Of a stretch of 41,792 nt of DNA, positions 5,840-13,863 are shown piece after piece. Positions within the stretch are counted from its first letter, which is position 1. Every line of letters begins with the position of its first letter. The stretch comes from JABAYQ01 sp018608925 (GTDB lineage: Bacteria; Bacteroidota; Bacteroidia; Flavobacteriales; UBA7312): NCBI GenBank assembly GCA_037625715.1, contig JASJHQ010000021.1, forward strand, positions 1 through 41,792, written 5' to 3'. A model generated the notes under the pieces. It was not told where the DNA came from. It did no database searches and saw only the letters and a list, made by a program, of their open reading frames with translations. The translations under genes and the position numbers were made by a program.

Positions 5840-8184
5840 ATTTTTATTCCCCATTTAACAGAAACTATTCGTGGAGGCAATAGGTTTGCCGGACGACTTT
5901 GGTGCTCTCTATTTAATCCGTTGTTAACGATTAAGGATACCGTATTGTTTTTATTTAGCTCGTAAATAAATCTAAAATCTAAAATAAGGTCACCTGTGTT
6001 AAGCGCTTCTCTTGATTCTATTATTCCAGGAATTATTCCAGAAAAAGCTTCGCTTACAAAAACAGCGTCTACGTTCTTCATGAAACTATTGTACCGAGCA
6101 CTTATTCCTAAAGTCTTTTTGCCATGTTCTAATTCTACATCGAGTTTGGCGATATGCTCGTATCGGTATTTTAGAAATAAGTCGGAAGAATCAATAGAAC
6201 TGGTATTGTAAAAATTAAGTCCTTGTCCACTGTAATTTTCTGCATAAATATTGTCAGGGTCTTTTGGTTTAGGGTCTATATAAGTATAGCCACCTAAAAA
6301 GCTAAGAGTAAAGTCATTCATTTTTAAGGAACCAGCTAGCGACAGTTCAATTCCAGAAATTTTAGTGTCACCAATGTTGATGGACTTAAATCCTATTCCT
6401 AAGCTTTCTTCGGAGATTACTTGCCATTGATTGAAGCTAAACTCCATCATATCTTTATATTCCATAGTGAAAAAAGCAAGGTCTATATAGCCAACTAATC
6501 CTCCCCATTTGTATAATTGTTTTACTGCTATTTCAGAACTCCAACCATGTTCGGGCTTAAGAGAAGGATTGTCATACACCCAAATACCACTTGCTATTTC
6601 TGTTTCAATAAAAAGCTCTGCTATACTTGGGAATCGATACCCTTGCCCGTAGGAAGATCTTAAGTAAGTAGATTCTGTAAGTTTGTAGTTTATCCCTGAT
6701 CGGAAAACAGGTTTAGAATCGTAGATATAATTAACGGAATCTCCGTTTTCTAAGACGTAAAACTGACCAGCTGTAAGAGAAAACTGTTCGTATCTGGCTC
6801 CTGCAGAAATATTAATTCTACTTCCAATTTTTTTATCTAGCTGAGTAAATAGAGCTACATTTTCTCTAAAGTTATTTCCCTGAAATAGTTCCGATTTTGC
6901 GTTTACATATTCGTAGACAACTCCACTTGTCCAGTTTAATTTTAACCTTTCTATACTCTTTTGGTATTGGTACTCAACATAATAGGTGTCCGATTTGTTG
7001 TCTTGACCGTCCTCATTATTTTTTGTAGAGTTGTCGTTTACTACATGCATAAACCTACTTTTGATCTGGTGAGAATCATTGTTTCTAGGGTTTGTGTAAG
7101 TAATAAACGGATCAATATTGTATACATCACCACTTGTCTTGGTTACCGAGCTGTCAAGAGGAATGTAGGCTGTTTCATAATTTTGCCAGATTATGGCTGA
7201 AGCGGTTTCGTTTTTTAGAAAGTTTGCGTTTAGTCCGTAAGTTAAGCCTTCTACTTTTTGATCTTTATATCTGGTGTTAAAGTTGAAACGATACCTTTGG
7301 GTTTCTTCTTTATATCTGTATCCCTCGTCTCTTAAATGAAAACCTCCTACAACAAGGTCTAAGTTTCCTATCTTTCTTTTATGAAGGAAATCTAAGCCAG
7401 ACACTTTTTGGTTTCTTCCTCCCCACCAGTTTAAGCTTTCTCTTTTAGCATCGTCATAATACCCATGATGTAAGTTTATTTTTGTTTCAGGAGTATCCCC
7501 TGGGTAAGCCGTTCTAATATTGATAACTCCATTTAGAGCAGAAGAGCCATATAGAGAAGATGAAGCTCCTTTAATAACTTCTACTTGGTTGATGTTTTCG
7601 GTCGCAATAAGGCTCCATTGAGCTTGGCCTGCATCTCCAGAAATAAGAGGTAGGTCATCTACTAAGACTTGAACTCTAGTTCCTGCTCCATAACTCCATC
7701 CGCTACCCCCTCTAATGTTTGCTTGGCCATCTGTAATATTTACTCCCGGAATTTGATCTATAGCACTCTGTATATTTGTTGTGTTTTTATTTTCGATCAA
7801 AGAAGATTTTATTACTTCAATAGATACAGTTGTTTCTTCAATTTTTTGTTCGAATTTACCTGCAGATACCACTACAGTATTTAAGTTAGTTGAGGTTTCT
7901 TCTAGTTTAATTTCCAGAGTTATACTTTGATTGTTTTTTATAGAAACTGTTTTTTTAAAATCTTTATACCCTATATAAGAAAAGGTTAGGATATTTTCAC
8001 CTTCGTTTGCTCCAATTTCGAAATTACCATCAAAATCGGATGTTGTTCCTATTGTTTGGTTGAAAATATTTACTCCAATAAGAGGTGACTTGTCATTTTT
8101 ATCAATAACAATTCCTTTAATAGTTTGTGAGAAAGATATAAGTTGAAAGAGGCAAATTGCTAGTGTTAAGAAAAAATGTTTCAT
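5836..8184 (-). CDS. TonB-dependent outer membrane receptor
   Basis: TonB receptors import large nutrients or metal chelates through the outer membrane using energy passed by TonB-ExbBD. The 782-residue protein has a signal peptide (MKHFFLTLAICLFQLISFSQ), an N-terminal carboxypeptidase-regulatory-like domain (about 21-95: IVIDKNDKSPLIGVNIFNQT and FDGNFEI), a plug domain (IDQIPGVNITDGQANIRGGS and VEVIKGASSSLYGSSALNGV), and a long beta-barrel. The start at 8184 is preferred over an upstream ATG at 8262 because it opens directly on the signal peptide and the longer form would overlap dprA. The last residue is isoleucine, not the usual aromatic. The size suggests a siderophore or vitamin-type receptor rather than a SusC, and there is no SusD partner. 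The substrate is unknown. kdsB is coupled downstream. Confidence 0.92.
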   Translation of the reverse strand: MKHFFLTLAICLFQLISFSQTIKGIVIDKNDKSPLIGVNIFNQTIGTTSDFDGNFEIGANEGENILTFSYIGYKDFKKTVSIKNNQSITLEIKLEETSTNLNTVVVSAGKFEQKIEETTVSIEVIKSSLIENKNTTNIQSAIDQIPGVNITDGQANIRGGSGWSYGAGTRVQVLVDDLPLISGDAGQAQWSLIATENINQVEVIKGASSSLYGSSALNGVINIRTAYPGDTPETKINLHHGYYDDAKRESLNWWGGRNQKVSGLDFLHKRKIGNLDLVVGGFHLRDEGYRYKEETQRYRFNFNTRYKDQKVEGLTYGLNANFLKNETASAIIWQNYETAYIPLDSSVTKTSGDVYNIDPFITYTNPRNNDSHQIKSRFMHVVNDNSTKNNEDGQDNKSDTYYVEYQYQKSIERLKLNWTSGVVYEYVNAKSELFQGNNFRENVALFTQLDKKIGSRINISAGARYEQFSLTAGQFYVLENGDSVNYIYDSKPVFRSGINYKLTESTYLRSSYGQGYRFPSIAELFIETEIASGIWVYDNPSLKPEHGWSSEIAVKQLYKWGGLVGYIDLAFFTMEYKDMMEFSFNQWQVISEESLGIGFKSINIGDTKISGIELSLAGSLKMNDFTLSFLGGYTYIDPKPKDPDNIYAENYSGQGLNFYNTSSIDSSDLFLKYRYEHIAKLDVELEHGKKTLGISARYNSFMKNVDAVFVSEAFSGIIPGIIESREALNTGDLILDFRFIYELNKNNTVSLIVNNGLNREHQSRPANLLPPRIVSVKWGIKI

Positions 8185-8238
8185 TATAAATTTATTTGTA
8201 TCTTTAAAACCGCAAAGTACAAAAAGAACACTTAAAAC

Positions 8239-9327
8239 ATGAAAAACAACCTTATTTTTCAAATAGGGCTAACCCTTATTCCGGGTATCGGTCCTATCAC
8301 TGCTAAAAAACTTATTAGTCATTGTGGCAGCGTTGAAGCTGTTTTCCAAGAAAAAAAAGAACTGCTAACTAAGATACCTCATATTGGTCCTGTTTTAGCA
8401 AAAGAAATCGCCCAACAATCTGTTTTGGGTAGAGCAGAAAAAGAGATTGATTTCATGTCTAAAAACAATATAACTGCCACATCATATTTAGATGACAATT
8501 ATCCAGAAAGGCTTAAAAACTGTGTAGACTCTCCTATAGTATTGTTTTCAAAAGGAGAATTTGACTGGAATCAATCTAAAATTATTAGCATTGTAGGAAC
8601 TCGTAATGCTACCTCTTACGGAAAAAGCTTTTGCCAATCTCTTGTTAATGATTTGTCTGACTACCCTGTCTTGATTGTTAGCGGATTGGCTTACGGCATT
8701 GATGTTTTTGCCCACAAATATTCTATAGAAAACAATGTAAAAACAGTTGCCGTTCTTGCTCACGGAATCGATAGAATTTACCCTACCTCACATAAAAATA
8801 TAGCCACCCAAATGCTTCAAAATGGTGGTTTAATAACTGAGTTTTTGAGTGAAACTAATTTGGGTAGAGAAAACTTTGTTAGAAGAAACAGAATTGTAGC
8901 AGGAATATCAGACGCTACAATTGTTGTAGAAAGCAAGAAAAAAGGTGGAGCAATGATTACGGCAAAACTTGCTAATGACTATAATAGAGATGTTTTTGCT
9001 GTTCCCGGAAAATGGAACGATGTCATTTCTAGCGGATGCAATCATTTGATAAAAACGAATCAGGCTCATTTGTGTAATTCTGCTCAAGACATTGCTTATT
9101 TATTAGATTGGGATAAAAATCAAAAAAATAAAACTGTAAGAAAAGAAATGCTCAACCAGTTAGAAAAAGAGGTAGTTGTTCTTTTCGAAAACACAAGAGA
9201 ATTAAATATTGATCAAATAAAAGACTCCTTTAATTTAAGCTTTGGCCAGCTTGCAGTTGTACTTACAGATTTAGAGTTAAAAAACGTTTTACATTCTAGT
9301 CCAGGCAAAATATTTTCATTAAAATAA
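8239..9327 (+). CDS. dprA: DNA processing protein DprA (Smf)
   Basis: DprA binds incoming single-stranded DNA during natural transformation and loads RecA. The 362-residue protein has the full three-part plan: an N-terminal helix-hairpin-helix region (LIPGIGPITAKKLISHCGS and IPHIGPVLAKEI), the central Rossmann-like DprA domain (IISIVGTRNATSYGKSF, VSGLAYGIDVFAHKYS, GRENFVRRNRIVAGISDATI) and a C-terminal winged helix (about 305-362). It is divergent from the TonB receptor gene with a 54-base gap; a TATCTTTA box (8199-8206) differs from the promoter consensus only in its last base. No other competence gene is in the window. Presence suggests, but does not prove, transformability. Confidence 0.95.
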   Translation: MKNNLIFQIGLTLIPGIGPITAKKLISHCGSVEAVFQEKKELLTKIPHIGPVLAKEIAQQSVLGRAEKEIDFMSKNNITATSYLDDNYPERLKNCVDSPIVLFSKGEFDWNQSKIISIVGTRNATSYGKSFCQSLVNDLSDYPVLIVSGLAYGIDVFAHKYSIENNVKTVAVLAHGIDRIYPTSHKNIATQMLQNGGLITEFLSETNLGRENFVRRNRIVAGISDATIVVESKKKGGAMITAKLANDYNRDVFAVPGKWNDVISSGCNHLIKTNQAHLCNSAQDIAYLLDWDKNQKNKTVRKEMLNQLEKEVVVLFENTRELNIDQIKDSFNLSFGQLAVVLTDLELKNVLHSSPGKIFSLK

Positions 9328-9391
9328 TTGATTGCTTAAAAAAATATATCATTAACACTCAAAATATTTTTTTTAGACTTACTAAAAATTA

Positions 9392-9399
9392 TACATTTG
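9392..9399 (+). promoter_or_regulatory. -7 box for gdhA
   Basis: TACATTTG is a full match to TAnnTTTG and is followed by a leader of about 20 bases before the ATG at 9423. The region upstream is a T-run without a clear TTG. The 95-base gap after dprA has no other feature. Confidence 0.6.
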
Positions 9400-9422
9400 C
9401 CACATGCTAACAAATTAAAACT

Positions 9423-10772
9423 ATGGAACAAAAGCACTTAGAATTAGTGGAAGCTTTTATGAGTAAAGTGAAAGCTAAAGATGGTCACGAACCAGAATTC
9501 ATTCAAGCTGTTGAGGAGGTTGTTGAGACGGTTATTCCTTTTATTCAAGATAATCCTAAATACGATCAGGCTAATATTTTAGAAAGAATCGTAGAGCCTG
9601 AAAGGGTAATTATGTTTAGAATTCCTTGGTTGGATGACAAAGGTAATAGCCAAGTTAATAGAGGCTACAGAGTAGAATTTAATTCTGCAATTGGTCCTTA
9701 TAAAGGTGGGTTAAGATTCCACCCTTCGGTTAATTTAGGGATTTTGAAATTTTTAGGATTCGAACAAGTGTTTAAAAACTCTCTAACTACTCTTCCTATG
9801 GGTGGAGGTAAAGGAGGTTCTGATTTCAATCCTAAAGGAAAATCGGATAACGAAGTGATGAAGTTTTGTCAGTCGTTTATGACTGAATTGAGCCGACATA
9901 TTGGCCCAAACACTGACGTTCCTGCTGGAGATATCGGAGTAGGAGCTAGAGAAATTGGATACCTTTTCGGACAATATAAAAGAATAAGAAATGAATTTAC
10001 TGGTGTTCTTACTGGTAAAGGAATTAATTGGGGAGGATCTTTGATTCGCCCTGAAGCAACTGGTTACGGAAACGTATATTTTGCTCAGAATATGTTGCAT
10101 GCTAATAATGATTCGTTTGAATCTAAAACAGTTTCTATTTCAGGATCTGGAAATGTAGCCCAATATGCTTGTCAAAAGGCAACGGAACTAGGGGCTAAGG
10201 TAGTTACCATGTCTGATTCTTCTGGTTTTATTTATGATCAAGATGGTATAAATGCTGAAAAATTAGCATTTATTATGGATCTTAAAAACGTAAGAAGAGG
10301 AAGGATTAAAGAATATGCCGACAAATTTGGTTGTCAATTTTTTGAAGGTAAAAGACCTTGGAGTATTAAGTGTGATATAGCCCTTCCTTGTGCTACTCAG
10401 AACGAATTAAACGGAGAAGAAGCAAAAATGCTAATTGATAACGGCTGCATGTGTGTTTCTGAAGGTGCTAATATGCCATCTACTCCTGAAGCTATCGAAG
10501 CATTTCATAATGCTAAAATTCTTTTTGCACCAGGTAAAGCATCTAATGCTGGAGGGGTTGCTACTTCTGGTTTAGAAATGTCTCAAAATTCTTTGAGAAT
10601 GAACTGGACTAGAGAAGAAGTCGACGCTAAATTACATACTATAATGAACGATATTCATCTTGCCTGCGTAAAGTATGGAACAGAAGACGGATATGTTAAT
10701 TATGTAAAAGGAGCAAACATTGCAGGCTTTGTTAAAGTAGCTGACGCAATGATTGACCAAGGATTAGTTTAA
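9423..10772 (+). CDS. gdhA: Glutamate dehydrogenase (NADP-type, hexameric)
   Basis: GdhA interconverts 2-oxoglutarate plus ammonium and glutamate, a central nitrogen-assimilation step. The 449-residue length is typical of the small hexameric bacterial enzyme. Visible motifs are YKGGLRFHPSVN, LPMGGGKGGSDFNPKGKSD with the catalytic-region lysines, DVPAGDIGVGAREIGYLFG, and the dinucleotide-binding SGSGNVAQYACQKA. The serine-containing segment VTMSDSSGF after the second strand resembles NADP-dependent enzymes; this is an inference from similarity. The gene is monocistronic, with its own promoter box and a strong terminator. Confidence 0.95.
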   Translation: MEQKHLELVEAFMSKVKAKDGHEPEFIQAVEEVVETVIPFIQDNPKYDQANILERIVEPERVIMFRIPWLDDKGNSQVNRGYRVEFNSAIGPYKGGLRFHPSVNLGILKFLGFEQVFKNSLTTLPMGGGKGGSDFNPKGKSDNEVMKFCQSFMTELSRHIGPNTDVPAGDIGVGAREIGYLFGQYKRIRNEFTGVLTGKGINWGGSLIRPEATGYGNVYFAQNMLHANNDSFESKTVSISGSGNVAQYACQKATELGAKVVTMSDSSGFIYDQDGINAEKLAFIMDLKNVRRGRIKEYADKFGCQFFEGKRPWSIKCDIALPCATQNELNGEEAKMLIDNGCMCVSEGANMPSTPEAIEAFHNAKILFAPGKASNAGGVATSGLEMSQNSLRMNWTREEVDAKLHTIMNDIHLACVKYGTEDGYVNYVKGANIAGFVKVADAMIDQGLV

Positions 10773-10791
10773 CAAATATTTAAAATTTATT

Positions 10792-10817
10792 AAGGGAGAT
10801 TTATCTCCCTTTTTTTT
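10792..10817 (+). terminator. Rho-independent terminator of gdhA
   Basis: AAGGGAGA - TTTA - TCTCCCTT forms an 8-bp stem followed by a run of T to 10817, 19 bases after the gdhA stop. Confidence 0.9.
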
Positions 10818-10827
10818 ATAACCAATT

Positions 10828-12018
10828 ATGTACGGAAAGTTTAAAGAACAACTGCAACAAGAGTTAAATGCTATTGAATCTGCAGGGCTATATAAAAAAG
10901 AAAGAACCATCCTAACCGCTCAAGGTGCTGATATAAAGGTAAGAGGAGGTTTAGATGTTATTAATTTTTGCGCAAACAATTATTTAGGATTATCTTCTAA
11001 TGAAAAAGTAGTTCAGGCAGCTAAAGACACTCTTGATTCTCATGGTTTTGGATTGTCTTCTGTGCGTTTTATTTGCGGAACACAAGATATTCACAAGGAT
11101 TTAGAAGATAAGCTTTCTTCTTTTTTAGGTATGGAAGATACTATCTTATATGCTGCAGCTTTTGATGCAAACGGTGGACTTTTCGAACCATTACTTAATG
11201 CAGAAGATGCTATTATTTCTGATTCTTTAAACCATGCATCTATAATTGATGGTGTTCGTTTGTGTAAAGCAGCTAGGTATCGTTATGCTAATAATGATAT
11301 GCAAGATTTAGAAAAGCAATTGATAGAATCTCAAAAACACAGAAACAGAATAATCGTTACTGATGGTGTTTTTTCTATGGACGGCTACATTGCTCAATTA
11401 GATAAGATTTGTGATTTGGCCGAAAAATATGACGCTCTTGTTATGGTAGACGATTGCCATTCTACAGGATTTATTGGTAAAACAGGAAGAGGTACTCATG
11501 AGCATTGTGATGTAATGGGTAGAGTCGATATTATTACCGGAACATTAGGCAAGGCTTTAGGTGGAGCAATGGGAGGATTTACTTCTGCCAAAAAAGAAAT
11601 TATCGAAATATTAAGACAGCGCTCTAGACCATACCTATTCTCTAATTCTTTAGCTCCTTCAATTGTAGGAGCTGCTATTGAAGTCCTTGATGTAATTAGT
11701 GAGTCTACCGAATTAAGAGATCAGCTCGAAGAAAACACTAAATACTTCCGATCTAAAATGGAAGATGCAGGTTTTGATATAAAAGCTGGAGTTCATCCAA
11801 TTGTGCCGGTTATGTTGTACGATGCCAAGACTTCACAAGTCATGTCTGACAAGTTATTAGCAGAAGGAATTTACGTTATTGGCTTCTTTTTCCCAGTTGT
11901 ACCTAAAGATCAGGCACGTATTAGAGTCCAGATTTCGGCGGCTCACACTAGAGAACATTTGGACAAAGCAATTGCCGCATTTATTAAGGTTGGTAAGGAA
12001 ATGAAAATTATCAACTAA
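10828..12018 (+). CDS. kbl: Glycine C-acetyltransferase (2-amino-3-ketobutyrate CoA ligase)
   Basis: Kbl is a PLP enzyme that converts 2-amino-3-ketobutyrate plus CoA to glycine and acetyl-CoA, the second step of threonine breakdown. The 396-residue protein has the family start MYGKFKEQLQQELNAIESAG, the substrate region INFCANNYLGLSSNEKV, the PLP-binding DDCHSTGFIGKTGRG and the Schiff-base lysine in GTLGKALGGAMGGF. Related alpha-oxoamine synthases (BioF, serine palmitoyltransferase) are alternatives, but the N-terminus and overall match favour Kbl. No threonine dehydrogenase gene is adjacent. It begins right after the gdhA terminator. Confidence 0.9.
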   Translation: MYGKFKEQLQQELNAIESAGLYKKERTILTAQGADIKVRGGLDVINFCANNYLGLSSNEKVVQAAKDTLDSHGFGLSSVRFICGTQDIHKDLEDKLSSFLGMEDTILYAAAFDANGGLFEPLLNAEDAIISDSLNHASIIDGVRLCKAARYRYANNDMQDLEKQLIESQKHRNRIIVTDGVFSMDGYIAQLDKICDLAEKYDALVMVDDCHSTGFIGKTGRGTHEHCDVMGRVDIITGTLGKALGGAMGGFTSAKKEIIEILRQRSRPYLFSNSLAPSIVGAAIEVLDVISESTELRDQLEENTKYFRSKMEDAGFDIKAGVHPIVPVMLYDAKTSQVMSDKLLAEGIYVIGFFFPVVPKDQARIRVQISAAHTREHLDKAIAAFIKVGKEMKIIN

Positions 12019-12035
12019 ATATGGTTGATAAAATT

Positions 12036-12066
12036 TTGTTCATTCAAAATAAATATTCTACTTTTG
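12036..12066 (+). promoter_or_regulatory. Promoter of the rplM operon (TTG ... TACTTTTG)
   Basis: TTG at 12036-12038, a 20-base spacer and TACTTTTG at 12059-12066 form a full match to the Bacteroidota -33/-7 promoter. It lies just after the kbl stop and 55 bases upstream of the rplM start, and predicts a transcript beginning near 12070. Confidence 0.75.
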
Positions 12067-12068
12067 CC

Positions 12069-12100
12069 AGCCCTTTGGAACAGAGTGTTCTATGGGGACT
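12069..12100 (+). promoter_or_regulatory. Structured 5' leader of rplM, possible L13 autoregulatory element
   Basis: AGCCC (12069-12073) can pair with GGG..CT (12094-12100), and GAACA (12078-12082) with TGTTC (12086-12090) around a GAG loop, leaving an internal loop of TTTG and TAT. The hairpin begins almost at the predicted transcription start. L13 leaders that bind the ribosomal protein are known in Firmicutes; assigning the same role here is inference. Confidence 0.45.
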
Positions 12101-12120
12101 TGAAATTTAAATTTTTTACA

Positions 12121-12570
12121 GTGGATACATTAAGCTACAAAACAGTTTCAGCAAATAAAGAAAACGCCGACAAGAAATGGTTGTTAATCAATGCTGAAGA
12201 TATGGTTTTAGGACGTTTATCTTCTAACGCAGCAATTTTGCTTAGAGGAAAACATAAAACTAATTACACACCTCACGCAGATTGTGGAGATTATGTAGTA
12301 GTAATAAATGCAGACAAGATTAAATTGACTGGCGCAAAGTGGGACGATAGAGAACACTTCAAGCATACAGGATATCCTGGCGGTCAGAAAAGAGTTTCTC
12401 CAAGAGAAATATTTAACAGAGACCAAACGGCTCTTGTTAAACAAGCTATAAAAGGTATGTTGCCGAAAAATAAGTTAGGTAGAGCTATATATGGAAATCT
12501 TCATGTATATGCAGGAATAGACCACAAACACGAAGCACAACAACCAAAAGAAGTTAAAATCACTTTATAA
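12121..12570 (+). CDS. rplM: 50S ribosomal protein L13 (GTG start)
   Basis: L13 (uL13) is an early-assembling large-subunit protein. Reading from the GTG at 12121 gives 149 residues beginning (M)DTLSYKTVSANKENADKKW, the usual start in this phylum, with LGRLSSNAAILLRGKHKTNY, the GYPGGQKRVSPREIF segment and KGMLPKNKLGRAIYGNLHVY. An upstream ATG at 12025 would add 32 residues with no family counterpart and would lie before the promoter box, so GTG is the supported start. rpsI follows one base after the stop, the standard rplM-rpsI pair. A promoter and hairpin precede it. Confidence 0.95.
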   Translation: MDTLSYKTVSANKENADKKWLLINAEDMVLGRLSSNAAILLRGKHKTNYTPHADCGDYVVVINADKIKLTGAKWDDREHFKHTGYPGGQKRVSPREIFNRDQTALVKQAIKGMLPKNKLGRAIYGNLHVYAGIDHKHEAQQPKEVKITL

Positions 12571-12571
12571 G

Positions 12572-12958
12572 ATGGATAGAATTCACACAATCGGTAGAAG
12601 AAAAACAGCTGTAGCTCGTGTTTACATGAGTGAGGGTAAAGGAAATATTGTAGTAAACAATAAGGATGCTAAAGAATATTTCACTACTGACACATTATTA
12701 TATAGACTAAACCAACCATTCAGTTTAACTGAAATGATGGATAAGTTTGATTTAAAAGTAAACGTTAATGGAGGAGGAATCACAGGTCAGGTAGAAGCTA
12801 TCCGTCTTGCAATTTCTAGAGCTCTTTGTCAACTGGACGAGTCTAACCGTGGTGTTTTAAAAGCGGAAGGCCTTCTAACTCGTGACCCTAGAATGGTGGA
12901 ACGTAAGAAGCCAGGTCAGAAGAAAGCACGTAAGAAATTCCAGTTCAGTAAACGTTAA
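12572..12958 (+). CDS. rpsI: 30S ribosomal protein S9
   Basis: S9 (uS9) is a small-subunit head protein whose C-terminal tail reaches the P-site tRNA. The 128 residues contain HTIGRRKTAVARVYMSEGKG, NVNGGGITGQVEAIRLAISR and the basic tail ending in KKARKKFQFSKR, with the conserved final SKR. The length is normal. It follows rplM by a single base and is surely on the same message. Confidence 0.97.
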   Translation: MDRIHTIGRRKTAVARVYMSEGKGNIVVNNKDAKEYFTTDTLLYRLNQPFSLTEMMDKFDLKVNVNGGGITGQVEAIRLAISRALCQLDESNRGVLKAEGLLTRDPRMVERKKPGQKKARKKFQFSKR

Positions 12959-12989
12959 TAGTATAGGGTATTGTTTAGTATCCAAATTG

Positions 12990-13015
12990 TTAAGACTGCA
13001 AAATGCACTACTTAA
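12990..13015 (+). other. Hairpin in the rpsI-rpsB gap
   Basis: TTAAG - AC - TGCA - AAA - TGCA - CTA - CTTAA forms a two-part stem-loop in the 94-base gap before rpsB. No T-tract follows, so it is not a terminator. It could be part of an S2 leader in the read-through mRNA, or a chance structure, because a promoter box lies downstream of it. Confidence 0.35.
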
Positions 13016-13024
13016 TGATTGAAC

Positions 13025-13032
13025 TAAGTTTG
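13025..13032 (+). promoter_or_regulatory. -7 box for rpsB-tsf
   Basis: TAAGTTTG fully matches TAnnTTTG, 20 bases before the rpsB ATG at 13053. No -33 TTG was found at correct spacing. If active, rpsB-tsf have their own transcript in addition to read-through from rplM-rpsI. Confidence 0.5.
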
Positions 13033-13052
13033 AACGTAAACAATAAAAAAAA

Positions 13053-13841
13053 ATGTCAAAAACAAATTTCAAAGATTTATTAGATGCAGGTGTTCACTTC
13101 GGACACCTTACTAGAAAGTGGAATCCAAAAATGGCTCCGTATATCTTCATGGAGAAGAACGGAATCCACGTTATCGACCTTAACAAAACAATGGTAAAAT
13201 TAGATGAAGCATCTGCTGCTCTTAAGCATCTTGCTAAATCTGGTAGAAAAGTGATGTTTGTCGCTACCAAAAAACAAGCTAAGGACGCTGTTTCTGAAAA
13301 CGCTGCAAGAGTAAACATGCCATATATTACAGAACGTTGGTCTGGTGGTTTGTTAACTAACTTTGCTACGATTAGAAAAGCTATCAAAAAAATGAACTCT
13401 ATCGACAAAATGAAAGTTGATGGTACTATTGATACTTTATCTAAAAGAGAGCGTCTTCAAGTTTCTCGTACAAGAGCTAAACTTGAGAAAAACTTAGGTA
13501 GTATTTCTAGCATGAATAGACTGCCTGCAGCTTTATTCATCGTTGATATTCAAAGAGAACACATTGCTGTTGCAGAAGCAAAAAAATTAGGCATACCTAC
13601 TTTTGCTATTGTGGATACTAACTCTAACCCTTCTGAGGTTGATTTCGCTATTCCAGCAAATGATGATGCTACTCGTTCTATTGAAAAAATCATGACTTTA
13701 GTTTGTGATGCTCTTCAAGAAGGTTTATCTGAAAGAGGTGCTGAAAAAGATGCTAAAGATGCTAAAGACGCAAAAGCAGCTGCTCCTAAAGAAGATAAAA
13801 AAACAGATTCTCCAAAAGAGACTACGGTAGAATCTAAATAA
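13053..13841 (+). CDS. rpsB: 30S ribosomal protein S2 with low-complexity C-terminal tail
   Basis: S2 (uS2) joins the small subunit late and contacts S1. Residues 1-225 are standard: DLLDAGVHFGHLTRKWNPKM, FVATKKQAKDAV, ERWSGGLLTNFATIRKAI, LFIVDIQREHIAVAEAKKLG and FAIVDTNSNPSEVDFAIPAN. The last 35 or so residues are a charged, alanine-lysine-rich tail (EKDAKDAKDAKAAAPKEDKK) built partly from a tandem 9-base repeat. Such extensions are frequent in Bacteroidota S2 and probably disordered. tsf follows after 22 bases, the conserved rpsB-tsf order. Confidence 0.97.
   Translation: MSKTNFKDLLDAGVHFGHLTRKWNPKMAPYIFMEKNGIHVIDLNKTMVKLDEASAALKHLAKSGRKVMFVATKKQAKDAVSENAARVNMPYITERWSGGLLTNFATIRKAIKKMNSIDKMKVDGTIDTLSKRERLQVSRTRAKLEKNLGSISSMNRLPAALFIVDIQREHIAVAEAKKLGIPTFAIVDTNSNPSEVDFAIPANDDATRSIEKIMTLVCDALQEGLSERGAEKDAKDAKDAKAAAPKEDKKTDSPKETTVESK
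13749..13775 (+). repeat. Three 9-base tandem repeats coding for Asp-Ala-Lys
   Basis: GATGCTAAA occurs twice in a row and is followed by the degenerate third copy GACGCAAAA, in frame within rpsB. The difference in the third copy is synonymous in all changed codons. Such a repeat can change copy number by slippage without a frameshift. Confidence 0.8.
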
Positions 13842-13863
13842 TAAAATTTAAAAGATATTTAAG

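Noticed and set aside
9783..10100. Minus-strand 105-codon frame inside gdhA
   Set aside because: Antisense shadow of a strongly conserved gene; no promoter or motif supports it.
10828..12018. Serine palmitoyltransferase or BioF instead of Kbl
   Set aside because: The N-terminal sequence and overall pattern fit glycine C-acetyltransferase better, and no sphingolipid or biotin gene is adjacent; the alternative is not fully excluded.
12025..12120. N-terminal extension of ribosomal protein L13 from an upstream ATG
   Set aside because: The promoter and leader hairpin lie inside it, the added residues match no L13, and the GTG at 12121 gives the normal protein start.
12990..13015. Terminator between rpsI and rpsB
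   Set aside because: The hairpin is AT-rich with short stems and lacks a following T-tract.
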